From Gamarada debralockiae (taxonomy: Eukaryota > Ascomycota > Leotiomycetes > Helotiales > Hyphodiscaceae), in contig NXFV01000302.1 in the NCBI GenBank assembly GCA_002803225.1, positions 1 through 43,050 on the forward strand: a stretch of 43,050 nt of DNA, read 5' to 3'. Of this stretch, positions 1 to 11,515 are shown in pieces. A program made the translations under genes and the position numbers. Positions within the stretch are counted from its first letter, which is position 1; each line of letters begins with the position of its first letter. The notes under the pieces are model-generated. The model did not search any database. It was given only the letters and a program-made list of their open reading frames with translations, and was not told the origin of the DNA.

Positions 1-80
1 AAAATAAATAAAATAAATAAAATAAATAAAATAAATAAAATAAATAAAATAAATAAAATAAAAAATAAATAAATTTTTTT
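1..80. repeat. AT-only microsatellite, 9-bp unit
   Basis: The window opens with near-perfect tandem copies of the 9-mer AAAATAAAT, six to seven units, degrading into A/T-rich sequence by about position 80. It contains no G or C. It may mark an assembly break or simply a low-complexity tract. Confidence 0.9.
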
Positions 81-460
81 TTATATATATTGTTCCTATA
101 AAAGCAGCACTAGTGGCGGGTAACGACTATTTACTTTTGTAGAGAGTAGCTCATTGATAACAAGACGAAGCTGAAGTTCTGTTATTTCGTGACTGCGCGT
201 TCCCTCTCGGTATGCAAGACGTCCCATACGCAATGTCGCAAGTTTCCAGCCGCTTTAAATAACAAGGGAACAAACGAAAGCCTTACGGTCCTCCGTGATA
301 TTCCGGTGCTTCTCGATTGGAAGGAATCTTTGCGAACTACGGATACGATTCGAATCGTGAATTATCGAATTCGAACCTACCTCGAAAATTCGATCGATTC
401 ACGTCACATGATATGATTTCTTAGGGGAAACTCGGCAGCTGGCCTTGCGAAAGCAGGCTA
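81..460. other. Intergenic stretch, no gene recognised
   Basis: About 380 bp with only short open frames and no recognisable protein similarity. The longest frame (189-416, plus) begins with GTG, is not ATG-initiated and has no family pattern. I treat the stretch as flanking sequence of the MITE that starts at 461. Confidence 0.5.
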
Positions 461-820
461 CAGTCAAACCTGGTTATTACGAAATGAAAAATCAGAGGGT
501 TTCATTCCGATATACCCAGGATTCCGATGTATCAAAGTACACGTGATCAGGATAATTAGGCCGAAACCTAGATTTTGCCCAGAAATCCTGACCTTTTGCC
601 CAAATATTTAGGCCAAAATGCTATATTCCTAGGCCCTTTCACGTATTTGCCTACCTTGTTATATCGGAATACACCAAAAATTTCAGCGTTTTCATTTCGA
701 TATAGCTTACTTATATCGGGGTATTCCGATATACTCACCTAAAATTCGACGAATCCGAAGCTCTCGCCGATATAACGAGGATTCCGATATACAGCGTTCC
801 GATATAACCAGGTTTGACCG
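461..820. mobile_element. Tc1/mariner (pogo/Fot1-type) MITE, 360 bp
   Basis: The ends are inverted repeats: CAGTCAAACCTGGTTAT at 461-477 and its complement at 804-820, with one mismatch in 17 (CAG versus CGG). Both ends are flanked by TA (459-460 and 821-822), the target duplication expected of the Tc1/mariner/pogo superfamily. The interior is non-coding and carries several copies of a TTCCGATATA motif in both orientations, which look like subterminal repeats. At 360 bp with no transposase it is a non-autonomous copy that would need a transposase in trans. Boundaries are read directly; the pogo/Fot1 assignment rests on the CAGT terminus and the TA target. Confidence 0.8.
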
Positions 821-822
821 TA

Positions 823-2057
823 TAGCCCATATGCTAGCTTAACCTTAGCGGCTACTTTAATAGGATTAGCGTGTAGTTCGGTATGAATTTCGAAACGAAT
901 TCAAGCAGATTCGCGTTAAACGGAATTTGCAGGTTGACTGTTCGATTCTCCCATTACCAACCGTTCCCGGAGCTAGAGTCCGCCATAGAGCCTGCCAAGT
1001 CTAGAAGGTACGGTAATATCTATGGTGTAACAAGCCTAGGTTCAGGCGTTAGGAGACCCTAAAGGAAGTCCTTAAAAGAATAATCCTGAAGGAACAGGAA
1101 TACGACCGTAAGGACGGAACAGCGTTAAAACCGGTCCGCAAACTGTCCGTAAGCCGACTGTGAGCCAGACTATTTGATGTACTATATGTAGAAGGTCTAA
1201 ACCTCGTAGAAGGAGAGAGATATTTGGGGAGAAAACAATCTTTAAGCCTATTTCTGAACCAGGGTCATATGCACCACTGTATCAGGGCCCTCATAACAAC
1301 AGAGCCCTTCGAGGGTGCTGGTAGTGATGATGAGCATTCAGATTTAGAGGGCATTGGTAATGACTAGAAAGATGACTAGGAGCTTGGTGACGGAAACTGG
1401 GATGAAGTCAGACTCTTTTATAGTAGTGTAATTGAACCGTTAGTTTTAGTCTTAAAAAGCCTCTAGAATTTAAGAAAAGATAAAAGAAAAATAGTAAAAA
1501 AATTTATTATGTTAGGATTTCTTTTCTTTATAAAAATTATTATTTTAAAACTGGTTTTTAGAGTCATAATATAAATAATATAAAACCATGTTAGAGATAC
1601 CAGAATAATAATATCTAATATATTCTTTTTGTCTAAAGTCATTTATGCCTGTTTGATATTCGTGTGCTTTGCTTCTTTAACAATGCAAACAATATTGACC
1701 ACTATAGTAACGTTCGTCTTATACTAGCTACGTTAGCATCATGCGCCATGCCGTCTGAAAATCGCTTCTCATGCGAGGTTCTCTCATTGTTTCACAATGC
1801 TAACTTGGCGATGATGTTATGACGATCCATGGGCAGATCATGAATATGTCGCAAATAAATCTGATAATTCATCTGCCGATAGAACGCTAAGCCTGCTGGG
1901 GAAGTGCGGCAGATGGGGTATCCAGGCTCATGAGGGGAAGGCTCGATGTGGCCCTCGATTCGATGTTCCGATGCGAGATAATTGTACGCGGTTCATAGGG
2001 GGAGAAAACTTGATGCGATGAAAGAGAGTTTACTATTTCGCAAGAAACCACCGCGAG
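823..2057. other. Degenerate, partly AT-rich intergenic DNA
   Basis: There is no intact gene here. A short plus-strand stretch at about 1316-1376 reads as an Asp/Glu-rich peptide (SDDEHSDLEGIGND) before a stop, which could be the tail of a decayed transposon ORF but is too short to assign. About 1480-1630 is strongly AT-rich. The rest shows no gene signal. Confidence 0.4.
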
Positions 2058-2068
2058 TATTTAAATAG
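2058..2068 (+). promoter_or_regulatory. TATA-like box upstream of the lipase gene
   Basis: TATTTAAATAG lies about 90 bp upstream of the ATG at 2160. Position and sequence suit a core promoter for the secreted lipase, but this is pattern-based only. Confidence 0.4.
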
Positions 2069-2159
2069 ATGGGATGGCAGGTAGAAAACTAGGAGTCTGT
2101 TCAATCTTCTGTTCATCTCTTCTTAGTTTTAAAATCCTTCGATACACATAATTTCTGAA

Positions 2160-4507
2160 ATGTTGATCTTCACGGTTTCATTCAGTCTTCTGATGCTGAG
2201 TCAAACAGTGCAGGCTGCAAATCCACAAAGTCAGTTCATATGTTCCGACTCCTTGTACGAAAGTAGTTAGCAAAAATGATGACTAAGCCCAGGGTTTACC
2301 CCCCACCACCCCACTTCATTTCACACACACACTCTTTTTTTGCTCTTTATCTCCATAAATCGACTCCACAATGGCCCGCGTACCTAAAACTAGTCGGGTT
2401 GAGCACCAAACTCCCAAAAAGGCTCGATTTCGTGCTTTGGTTGAAGATGCAGGGTGGGGACAAGAGAGGGCTGCTCGAAAGCTCAAAATCCCTCAATCTA
2501 CAGCTACCAAATGGCTCAAACAAGTCGATAAGAGACGAACTGGCAAGTTTAGAACAGGGAGGCCCCGTTTAATCGACGAGAAGATGTTGGATAAGATTGA
2601 GAAGTGGTTTACTAGCCATTACGACCACCGCGTTCAAACCCTCGATGATATTATCAAGCACTTCAATCTCGAATGTTCTCTATCAACCCTTCTTCGCGCA
2701 CTCGATCGACGAGGTTTCCACAAGCATATACCTGAAATAAAGGAGTGGATTCCGCCAAAGACAAAGGAAGAGCGTCTCGGATTTGCAAAAAAACACAAGA
2801 CAAAGACAAAGGCGTTTTGGAGGAGAGGGATTTACACCGATGAGTCAACGTTTAATACGCGAATCTTACGTCGACTTAAGATTTGGAGAAAGAAAGGAGA
2901 ACATCAAAGGCTTAATTACATTCAATTTAAGTTTCATTCGGGCCGTCAGTCAGTCTCAGGGTGGGCTGCAATCGAGTACAATTTCAAGTCTAAATTGGTT
3001 ATTATTACTAAGGAGCTAGACTAAAAGGGGTTCAACCAAAAGGCCTATGAGCGCCAGATCTTGCGAGGAGAGCTTGCAAACATTGCTAGGGCAAAGAAAA
3101 TAGGCAAGGGACGGTCAAAGTTCTTTTGTGTTGAGGACAATAGTAGGGTGCACGGCAAAAAGACCACCCGGGGCAACAAAGGCCTTTGCAACGCAGCACG
3201 ACTCGAATGTGGGATATATTCTATCCATTAGCCAGCCAAGAGTCCAGATCTTAACCCAATTGAACATTGCTGGCGGTTTATTAAGCAAAGATTGAGGAAT
3301 AGGAAGCCACATGGGGGGTGGACTCTCCCACAGATGATTGAGGCGATTCACGATATTTGGGACAACGAGTTGACGGTTGATTACTTAAATAAGTGGATTG
3401 ATACGTTGCCAGACCGGATAAAAGAGGTTATTGCACGAAAAGGAGGTCCAACACGCTAGTAATTTATGTTTTTTGTAAGGTAGTGGGTTATGGTGGGGTA
3501 GCTAGGGTAGTTTATGCTTATTCATCATTTATGCGAAGTACTATCGTACCAAGTTTTGCGCTAAGCAAGGTAGTCACTGACGAACTATTCGCAAAGTTCG
3601 TCCGCTATACCAAGTTTTCCGCCGCAGCATACGCAGACAACTGTCCCACGCCACCAAATGGAGCCTCAGTGGCCAACTTCTTCAACATCGACTCGACCGA
3701 TACGCAAGCCTATCTTTTCCGAGACGATGCTGCAAAGGAGATGGTCGTGGCGTTCAGAGGGACATCGGATGCTCATGACTTTATCGTTGATTTCAATCAG
3801 ACTTTAGTCCCGTTCAACTCCGTTGGCATTACTGGCTGCAGTGGTTGTATGGTGGGAAGCTCCTTAGACGTCGAATTTGAGATCAGCATGCTGATGAGAG
3901 ATCCAAGGTCCACGGTGGCTACGTTAATGCCTGGAACTCTGCCTCCTCCAGCATCGTCTCTGCAATCAACACTCAAATGGCCTCTCACGCAGGCTACGCC
4001 CTTACAATCACGGGCCATTCCCTCGGCGCCTCACTCGCTTCCCTAGCTTCCGCCTCCCTAGCCAGTGCCAGTCTAGGCATGAACATAACAACCTACACCT
4101 TCGGCCAACCGCGAACTGGCAATCCAGCGTATGCAGACATGATCGATCAGGTGTTGCCATTTGGGAAGATGTTTCGTGTTACTCATTCGAATGACGGTGT
4201 TCCGCAGACTATTACAGTTGCGGACGGGTATCGACATCATTCGACTGAGTTTTGGGAGAATGATCCCGCAGGAGCAGCAGACACAGTGCAATGTTCTGGA
4301 CAGGAACCGCCAGTGAGTTCGAACCCCAATTGTTGGTTGTTCTTCTAGGAGGGTGAGTGCTAATCGTAATAGGACTGCAATAATTCTGTTCGGGGAACGG
4401 GTATTGGCGCGAACTTGACGGGAATCAATGCTGCTCATCTAGTGTACTCAGGTGTATCGATTGGGAACCCGCTTGATGGTGGAAGGAGTGCTTGCAACGG
4501 TTCCTGA
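2160..4507 (+). CDS. Secreted class 3 lipase / feruloyl-esterase-like protein, transposon in intron 1
   Basis: This is an alpha/beta hydrolase of the fungal lipase class 3 family (Lipase_3), expected to be secreted and to cleave ester bonds in lipids or plant cell-wall feruloyl esters. Exon 1 (2160-2254) starts at an ATG and encodes a clear signal peptide (MLIFTVSFSLLMLSQTVQA). Exon 2 runs from about 3566 to 3851, exon 3 3908-4312, exon 4 4373-4507. Introns 3852-3907 and 4313-4372 fit frame and family spacing. The catalytic triad is complete: Ser in GHSLG (about 4014), Asp in THSNDG, His in INAAH of exon 4. Intron 1 (donor GTACGA at 2255) contains a 1.2-kb transposon at 2286-3512; removing it leaves an intron of about 80 nt that keeps frame. 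Its acceptor (3565 or 3569) is the weakest point. The gene may still be spliced, or may be dead if the insertion blocks splicing. Confidence 0.8.
2286..3512 (+). mobile_element. Tc1/mariner-type DNA transposon, about 1.23 kb
   Basis: This is a transposon-sized block containing one decayed transposase ORF. The ends are imperfect inverted repeats of about 30 bp: AGCCCAGGGTTTACCCC inward from 2286, and, on the complement of the right end, AACTACCCTAGCTACCCC inward from 3512. TA dinucleotides flank both ends (2284-2285 and 3513-3514), the expected Tc1/mariner target duplication. The TIRs have diverged, so the exact ends are accurate only to a few bases. It interrupts the lipase gene. Confidence 0.75.
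2371..3459 (+). pseudogene. Tc1/mariner transposase, two in-frame stops
   Basis: The ATG at 2371 opens a frame that stays aligned to 3459 (about 362 codons, normal for a Tc1/mariner transposase) except for stops at 3022-3024 (TAA) and 3229-3231 (TAG). An N-terminal helix-turn-helix DNA-binding region lies at about residues 20-50 (ARKLKIPQSTATKWLK). The DDE catalytic core is visible in order: YTDEST (first Asp), VEDNSRVHG (second Asp) and SPDLNPIEHCW (third acidic position). The TAG stands directly after SIH, before PAKSPDLN, where a Trp is plausible; the TAA could come from CAA. Both are explained by single C:G to T:A changes. It cannot encode a full transposase as it stands. Confidence 0.9.
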
Positions 4508-4780
4508 TTCCTGGAATTGGTCCCCATTTATTCCACTTATCTCTCGAAATAAAAGTTGTAACACATGCCCGGTTTCTGGTGATCTCAGCCACTGTCATCA
4601 CAATGTCACCCGCTCCCTAGTGAACATTCCCGTCTCCAAATCCTTGAACGCCTCTGATATGTCAAACTTGCAGATCCGGACCAAATCCATCGCCGACGAG
4701 GACGAGGTTGCGATCTCGATCAAGCAGCTGCTCAAGTGTCTGTGCCATATTTGCCATGTGGATTTTTTGTGTTTTGCCAA

Positions 4781-5635
4781 ATGGAAATCTTCCGTCGATT
4801 CGGAGCTCTCAACCTCCAAAACATCATTTTAATGCAGTCAGAGATTGCAGACTTGGAGCTCGATTACGAAGTAAAGCATCTTCAAGCCGATGACCTAACA
4901 TATAAGCGATGTACTTTGAATCTTCGTCTTTGCTAACTGCTTAATGACTACAGTATTTATATTCACGCCTTTCTCTCCGGCCCGAAGTACGTGCCCCAAA
5001 GGTATCAAAATACTGACGAGAAAAGACAACGCGCTCATGCAGCAAGCGGCAGTTCTAGCATTTGAGCAGCCAGCCGAAAATGACCCGGGCTTTATGGTTC
5101 TGACTAGAGAAAGCTTCGGAACTAGCATTGTTTTGCCCACAAGGGAGAGAGAGCCAATTGGGAAGATTCCAGACTTCAAGCTGAGTTGCTGACACTTCGC
5201 CCGCGGTCCGAGAACGACAAAAGATTTTCGAAAAAGGCGACTGACTACTTGATTGCGCTATTCTGTCGAATATTTGGCTGGAAGCGCTTCCTCGGCGGGG
5301 ACGAGATGATCCCGGGACTAGTCGACTACCAATTGACCAGCTTGCTCTTGTTCATGCAGATTATAACTGCGACTTTTCATTGTTTCTACCCATGATCTCT
5401 GTGGTGGTTATATATTTTGTGCATCCTACGGGAGCTCGAACTGGTATCATCGGCGCCTTCACTGTGACATTTTCGCTCAGCTTGGCAGTCTTTAGTGGTG
5501 CCAATAGGAATGAGATCTTTGGAGCTACGGCTGCGTAAGCCCTTCTAAGCACCCGATGAGCATTTACATCTCAACTGATGATACTGCTGCCAGATGTATT
5601 GTAGTCAGATCGTCTTCGTTGGCACGAACTAGGCG
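4781..5635 (+). pseudogene. DUF6594 family membrane protein, frameshifted
   Basis: This is a member of the fungal DUF6594 family, proteins with an N-terminal coiled region and C-terminal membrane helices, of unknown function. The ATG at 4781 gives IFRRFGALNLQNIILMQSEI, the family's N-terminal motif. A 43-nt intron at 4911-4953 joins in frame to DNALMQQAAVLAFEQPA. The typical LRPRSENDKRFSKKAT motif then appears in another frame (from about 5186), and the C-terminal helix stretch MISVVVIYFV...GIIGAFTVTFSLSLAVFS in a third (from about 5392). An intron from 5535 (GTAAGC) to 5593 precedes an end that fits IVFVGTN* only after another one-base shift. At least two frameshifts, near 5180-5190 and 5350-5390, argue for a pseudogene; assembly indels are the alternative. 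Confidence 0.75.
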
Positions 5636-5972
5636 ACCAGAACTTCCACGGATCATAGTCATGAATGATGCCCCAGGGCTGAATGTAATATCCATTTACG
5701 TATTCGGATGCATGAGCTTGTGTAAGAAAAAAAAAAAATATTTAGGTATTGTATCCATAGCATGAATCCCAAGCCAGCTTGTCCTCATCATCCCAAATCA
5801 TGCCATGCCGTTCATCTCTCGTAATGACCCAGATCCATGCACGCTGAAACTCCAAAATCAAAAACAACCAGGTCATCCATCTGTCGTCCATGTATATCTG
5901 TCTTTCCTCCACGCCATGCTATATCATGCCCTCCATGCTCAATAATAAGAAGAGGGGTTGCGGTTAGCCGAC
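5636..5972. other. Intergenic region, tail-to-tail genes
   Basis: About 340 bp lie between the end of the DUF6594 relic and the stop codon of the minus-strand F-box gene. It includes an A-run at about 5728. I see no gene here; it presumably contains both 3' ends. Confidence 0.5.
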
Positions 5973-8900
5973 TCAAAGTCGTCCACCCAAGACGTCCTTC
6001 TCAAAGATTCTCACGCCCGTAACGTCGCAGAATCGCATACCCTCCATTGTCTCCACCTTCAACCCAATCTTTCCACTAACACCAGCACCCCATTCGGCAC
6101 CGTCCTCTTCCTCACTATCCTCCAAAAAGTGCATAGAATCCATTCCATTTATTCCCAAGCCCGAAGTCAAGCCCGCGCTCATCGTGGTGCCATCTGGCCA
6201 CATGCCCCCAGATCCCAGTACAAGTTGCGAGAAAGCCTTCTTACTTGCCCCATACGCAGTGCCGGCAACCTCTTTGCCTTTGCCTTTGCCTTTGTTATCT
6301 TTCTTCTTAGCCAGAGGAACGCGTCGGACAAGTCGCTCAACGGAGTTATCAAGCGCGATATATTCGAGCTTCATGTCGGGATTGTGGGAGATGTTGTCGA
6401 CGGTGAACTTGCGGAATTCGCGGCAGACCCATACGCAGGTATCGTCGGTGCGGAATTGGATTGTATGGAAGGCGCGGAGGGAGGTCAAGCCGGGCATGAA
6501 CTGAAGGAAGGTGTGCTGTAAGTCACGATTGTTAGTCTCTTGGCAGAGAGAGGGACGTGGGAAGGAGACTCACCATAGTCCGAACGCCAAAACTGACAGC
6601 CAACTCCTCCAAGAGCTTCGCACGTTGGCACAGAAGCATAGCAGTCTTGACATTCATGTCCCATTCGGTACCAGCTTCATTCCGAATCATCAGGATCTTC
6701 AAGGTTGCTGCATGCTTCTTCAAGATTACTCGTCGAATCTGCTCCATTGTTACGGTGGTTTTGGCAGTGGTACTCTCGACTCGAGCCTTCTGGGTACGCT
6801 CCAATAGGAGTAACTCGGTCAGCGTATCAAGCTGAGAAACGAACGCCAGGAATGGTAGTGTGACATTGTCAGTGTGGATTTTGTGAAGTGGGAGAGGAGA
6901 TAGCTTGTTCTCGCGAGCCATGATATTCCAGAATGGTGTTTGATATCCGACATTCAGTAAGGTAATACTCCGTAGGACGGTGAGATCGATGGCTCGAGAA
7001 AGGATAGAAGCTCTGATAGGAATGAGGTAGATAGCGAGGGTGGAGAGGGTCAATCCACGGGTATTGCGAATGTAGTCACTCATCTCAGTGCTTCCATTCG
7101 CTGATGTCGTATTGTTTTGCCCTTTATTTGCAAGCTCATCCATATGATCACCGAGGTCCTCCAAGTCGCGAGTTACTTCGTCCAGGCGAAGATTATAGTT
7201 GGCGTAGGCTTTTTCGGCAACCACGAGTTCCACATAATCATTGTCCTGCATCGTCTTTCCAGCAAGCAAATCAGCCTTGAGTTCTTCGATCCTCTTTTTC
7301 AGTTTTTCGGCCTGGTTCATGATTTCCTGAGTAGTGGTACGGATCGCAAGGTGGCTTTCAAGAACCTGGATTCGATTCGCCCAAGCGACGCTGTCCATAG
7401 GCACGCTTGAAGGGCCGGCGTCAGTCTTGAATTCGGGGTTCGTATCCTCTGTCGACTCTGTGTCGAGAGCAAGTTCTTGACCTTCAGGCTCTTCAACATT
7501 GATATCATCGGGATTCGACACTTCGGAGTCGGCATTGACCTTTTTCTTCTCGCTCGTCGGTTCATCGAAAAGACCTCGCTCGTCACTCCCACCAGTCATA
7601 AGTAAATCAGACTCGGCGCACTCGTCCAAACTAGCGCTAGAAGACGCTGGAGTTGCCTTAGCAGTGCTGCTTCCAACACTTGCTGGTTGTTGGGATTGAC
7701 CCTCCTTTGAATTTTCGATGGCCTCCGTAACATGTGCGAATTTTCTAATGATATCAAGAACCTCTGCTTCTTCGGGGCCAAGATTCTGACTGTCCTTGGC
7801 CGTCGAAAAGAGCTTCAGGGTGACGGGTGCCAAAGTTCTCAAGAACTTCTTCCTAAGTTCATCGATTGATATAGGCTCGGGTTCGGTTTCGATTACGGGC
7901 GATGTCTTTGGCTTCAAAATATCTGCTGTCTCCATACCGAATATCTTGGCAAAGAACCCTTCCTGCTTCTTTTTCTCTTCTAGTGCCTTCAGAGCTTTCG
8001 ATGGACCATTTGGATCGGCCGCACTGGAAGTCGCAGGGCCAGGAGGGGGTCCGGGAGGGAGAATGCCTTGTCCAAATTCATCCTCCTGATCTGAGTCGTC
8101 ATCGGAAAGAACTTCCGGTGGCGGCTTGCGGGACTTGTTTGCGAATGCCTCCGAGAAAGATAATTTTAAGGAGCTCAAGGTAGAGCAGCTGCTTCCGATG
8201 CAGGTCTTGATCTCCGAAACATAGTCCAGTGTGTCCATATCCAGGATTGCCAGTGTTCGTAGGTCTTTGAATCCAGATAGTGTTGGTGGCGCCTGCTTGA
8301 GTGCTGGAAGTAGAGACTTGATGTTCTTTTGATGAATTTTTGTTGAAATCTTGCTTCCCAGACTGAAAGAGTTGGGAGAGTTTCCTCCTGGGAATCCTGG
8401 TGGCATGGGCATGAATGGCGGAGCAATATGGGGTGGTGGAGGAGGTGTTAACGTACCCATTGAAGAAGAGATATCGTTTGTGTGGGAAGCGTGTATGGCT
8501 GGCGGGACTTGGTATATGGAGTGGCCTGCTTGCATTCGAAGATGAAGGTGCTGTAAGGGTCGGATTCCATGCAGAACTTTGAAGACTTCGCGACTCAATT
8601 CGACTCGAATATCCCATCTACATATGTTAGCATCACTTCTAGCCCTGTGCGCACAAGACGTACTTGAAAGTTTCTAAAGCCTTGGCCTTCCGCAGAGTCA
8701 AGAGCAGCAGTGTATTCATAAATTTGCCGCAGCTGACGTCGTATAGGTATTGACGGTATGCGCGCTCGCCTTTATCTCCTCCACTCAACGACTCCAGTAT
8801 GATCTCTCTCAAGTGTCGGGCATAGTTGTAGTCGCTTGTGACAAAGGTATCCAAACCGCCTGCCAAGCCATCGATGGGCAATTCATTCGACGGGTCTTCT

Positions 8901-9338
8901 TCATCAGGGAAGACAATATGAAAGCTTCGATATAATTGTTCCGCAGCAATGTCTCTGAAGTGTTTCGATACAAGGGAAAGGGCAATGAGATCGGTGGTGT
9001 TGGACTGGCAGATACATCATCAGTTTTCAAAGTTCAATCGCAAGTACAGTCGCATGCGCGTAGACAGAACTCACGTATTTGAAGATATCCTTCTGGGTCT
9101 CTGATGGCAAATCGAGAATTGTCAGCTTCTTCTTCTCGGAGCCTTGCGCAAGGCTTGGTTCTGGTGTTGGTGAAGAGATGTCACTGGCGGTCGCCATGGT
9201 TGTTGGTTTCTCTTTGTCTGAGCTCAACGGCTCCAATCCCATGACCTTGAAGGTGCGCTTCCAAACATCCTCTCCGTCCAACTTTACTCGCGGCGTTGAA
9301 CACTTTCGTCGTGATGATTTTCCTGGGAGGGCTGGCAT
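5973..9338 (-). CDS. Large F-box protein, 4 exons, about 1063 aa
   Basis: Exons on the minus strand are 9338-9075, 9004-8664, 8617-6574 and 6515-5973, joined by introns with GTGAGT, GTACGT and GTGAGT donors and CAG, TAG and CAG acceptors; all phases agree. The N terminus is basic. An F-box follows at about residues 70-110 (LTILDLPSETQKDIFKY, then LIALSLVSKHFRDIAAEQLYRSF), the Skp1-binding motif of SCF ubiquitin ligases. The middle is leucine-rich and interrupted by a low-complexity segment rich in Pro, Asp and Ser. A predicted coiled coil (AEKLKKRIEELKADL) and further leucine-rich sequence follow, with a Lys/Gly-rich patch (KGKGKGK) near the end. The role as a substrate-recruiting subunit is inferred from the F-box. 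The gene is intact and the ATG at 9338 is the first in frame. Confidence 0.85.
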
Positions 9339-9779
9339 GGTGTCAAGCCTGCACCGGCCAGATGCGACGATTTGCGCGTTCGGGGGATTGTCGATCGGTT
9401 ATCGCGTGGGGTTGTTGGCCGGAAATGGCGGGGGATAATTCAGCTGCAGGGGTGGAGTGGTGAGAAGTTGTTGGTGAAGTTCACTGCAACACCTGAAATA
9501 ATTGCTTGTTGGAGACAAACAAGAAGATTCGAAAGGCGAAAATATACTTACTGACAAACAGAAGTTGCCTTGGTAGGAAAAATGGTTGTCGTTCATTCAC
9601 CTGACAAGGCAGCCGCGAGGCTGAAGATTTGGTTGGGTCCGGTCCGACAAACGGAGCCTGTACTGTAAGCGAATTTCACCTCACTTCTAATTCTCACACT
9701 ATTCCCCACAGCTTAAGAGCTGCTTTCATCTGATCTTTCTAAGGTCCTTTCCGGATGAAAAACTGCCAATAACCACCTC
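9339..9779. other. Upstream region of the F-box gene
   Basis: About 440 bp between the F-box gene start and the 3' end of the MFS relic. No coding signal is convincing. It should hold the F-box gene promoter; I see no canonical TATA box. Confidence 0.4.
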
Positions 9780-11515
9780 TCAATTTACCAGCGCAAATCT
9801 ACTTCTGCCTCGCAACCTCTTTCCATACCAGAAGAAGATATATCTGTGGCTAAAATTCAGCTCCAAGTCAAGTTCAAGTTCACTTCCCGGAGGGAACCAT
9901 CGCCAGTGTGATGAAAGCCAACACTGCTGTTGCCCAGTCATATCCAAGCTTTTGTACACTAGCAGAGAGGAATACAGAATCAGTACCTCCAATTCATCAT
10001 TTCAAGGTATGTCTCTTACTCTGGATCCCAAAAAGGGGGAAGATAGCACCGAAAGTGCTTCTGATTAAACTGTTGGCTGCTAGTGCACTTACAGCGTAAA
10101 GTGGATAAGCATCAAAAAAACATTCTACCAAGAAGATTAGCATGCTATTCAAACGCGTTTTATGGGACTGTCTCTCACCCCATTCCAAAGGCTCCGCTTG
10201 CGATGATAGGAACTATCCAATGTACCGATCTATATGTCGTGAAGCCGAACCTGAACAACCCAACGGGGACATATACAGCCCCCGCTACGACCTGGGGCAG
10301 ACGATACTCTGGCTCAGCTTCTCCATCTTCGGCATCCTTGTCTTTTCCTTTTTGGACGGACTTCAAGTAGTGTTTCTGCCAATAAGGAGTTGTCGCGATA
10401 CCGCAAAGGATACCAATCGCTAACCCAAGGAATGTCAAGCCTACTTGCCACAGGTTGAAGTTGTGGTTGGCACTAAAGACAAGTGGAAAAGCTTCGAAGA
10501 ACAGATACAGGATTCCAAAAAGGATCGCGGAGTGGAGACAGACGTTGAGATACATGGGCTCCAGTACCAACATCTGCAGGGGCCGAAGGAATGACCACAA
10601 TATTGTAACCAAGACCGAGTTCTTAGGTTCCAGTTCATTGCCGACACGATACCTATCGTAGTTAATGTTTTTTTCCGTAGTCTCTGAGCTCTACATCAAA
10701 GAATGACAAGCCAGTATATCTCTAGGATAAAGAAGACTATTGCTATGAGACCTGTGCTAATCCATATAAGCATGAAGCAAAAGGTTCAGTGCCATGATGC
10801 ATAATAGTTGATGGAGCCACCAACAATTGGACCCTTCTCTGGACCATAAACTATATTCCAGAGTATATCGTCATCGGAAGTTGAAGCTCGTTGTGATCAA
10901 ACAGATCTCCAGCATTTGCACCCGCACGCTGAGGAAGGCTGCGCCGGAAAGTCCACCAAGTAATCGCGTCACGATGATTGTCTGGATGTTCTTGGCGACG
11001 GCGCATACGATCAACCAAATTACACTGAATGAGAGAGATGTGATGTAGATTGGTCGTCTTCCGTAGAACTGATGGAAGCCAGTAAAATATTGCATGAGGT
11101 AGGTGTAGGACGAAGAATTGCTCAGACCTCAGAAAACGGAGGGAGAAAGAGGGGGGCAATTCCCATTCTACGAATGAACATTGAGAGACCAGCTGTTGTC
11201 ATGAGTTCTGAGCGGTTGAGTTCATTCATGATTTGTGCATAGATCGCAGAATTGCAAGCGCTTCGCATTCCGTGGTGTCAGCATGCAAGCTCACACTTAG
11301 CAGGCAGGGAACGTACGCAGATGCCGAACTGAGAGAAATGATAACCATGATGGTCCATTTCTTGATATTCCCGAAATTCCTTGGAATCTCATGGTCTTTC
11401 TTCCCTCCAAACTGAACTTCGATTCCTCGTCCCCATTTGCTGTTGAAGGAGTTTCAACCTTTCCATCAACGGCGGACGTGCTCTCCGAGACTGGCGTAGC
11501 TAACTTCTCTTCCAT
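9780..11515 (-). pseudogene. MFS multidrug/polyamine transporter (DHA1-like) relic
   Basis: Pieces of a fungal 12-TM major facilitator transporter appear in order on the minus strand: a hydrophilic start from ATG 11515, FYGRRPIY (signature between TM2 and TM3) near 11070, GANAGDLFDHNELQLP near 10910, NLWQVGLTFLGLAIGIL near 10440, the SVHWIVPII segment near 10220, DAYPLYAVSALAANS near 10090, and the tail YIFFWYGKRLRGRSRFA ending at 9780. The frames are inconsistent: the N-terminal helix region is shifted, there is a frame change near 10930, a TAG near 10856 and a TGA at about 10786-10788 where the family has Trp (tgg cac tga). These lesions rule out a full transporter. The substrate cannot be told. 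Confidence 0.85.

Noticed and set aside
461..820. CRISPR-like array from repeated TTCCGATATA motifs
   Set aside because: The repeats are short, unevenly spaced and in both orientations inside a MITE in a eukaryotic genome.
4317..4327. tRNA T-arm-like sequence (GTTCGAACC)
   Set aside because: It lies in a lipase intron with no matching A box or cloverleaf that I could build.
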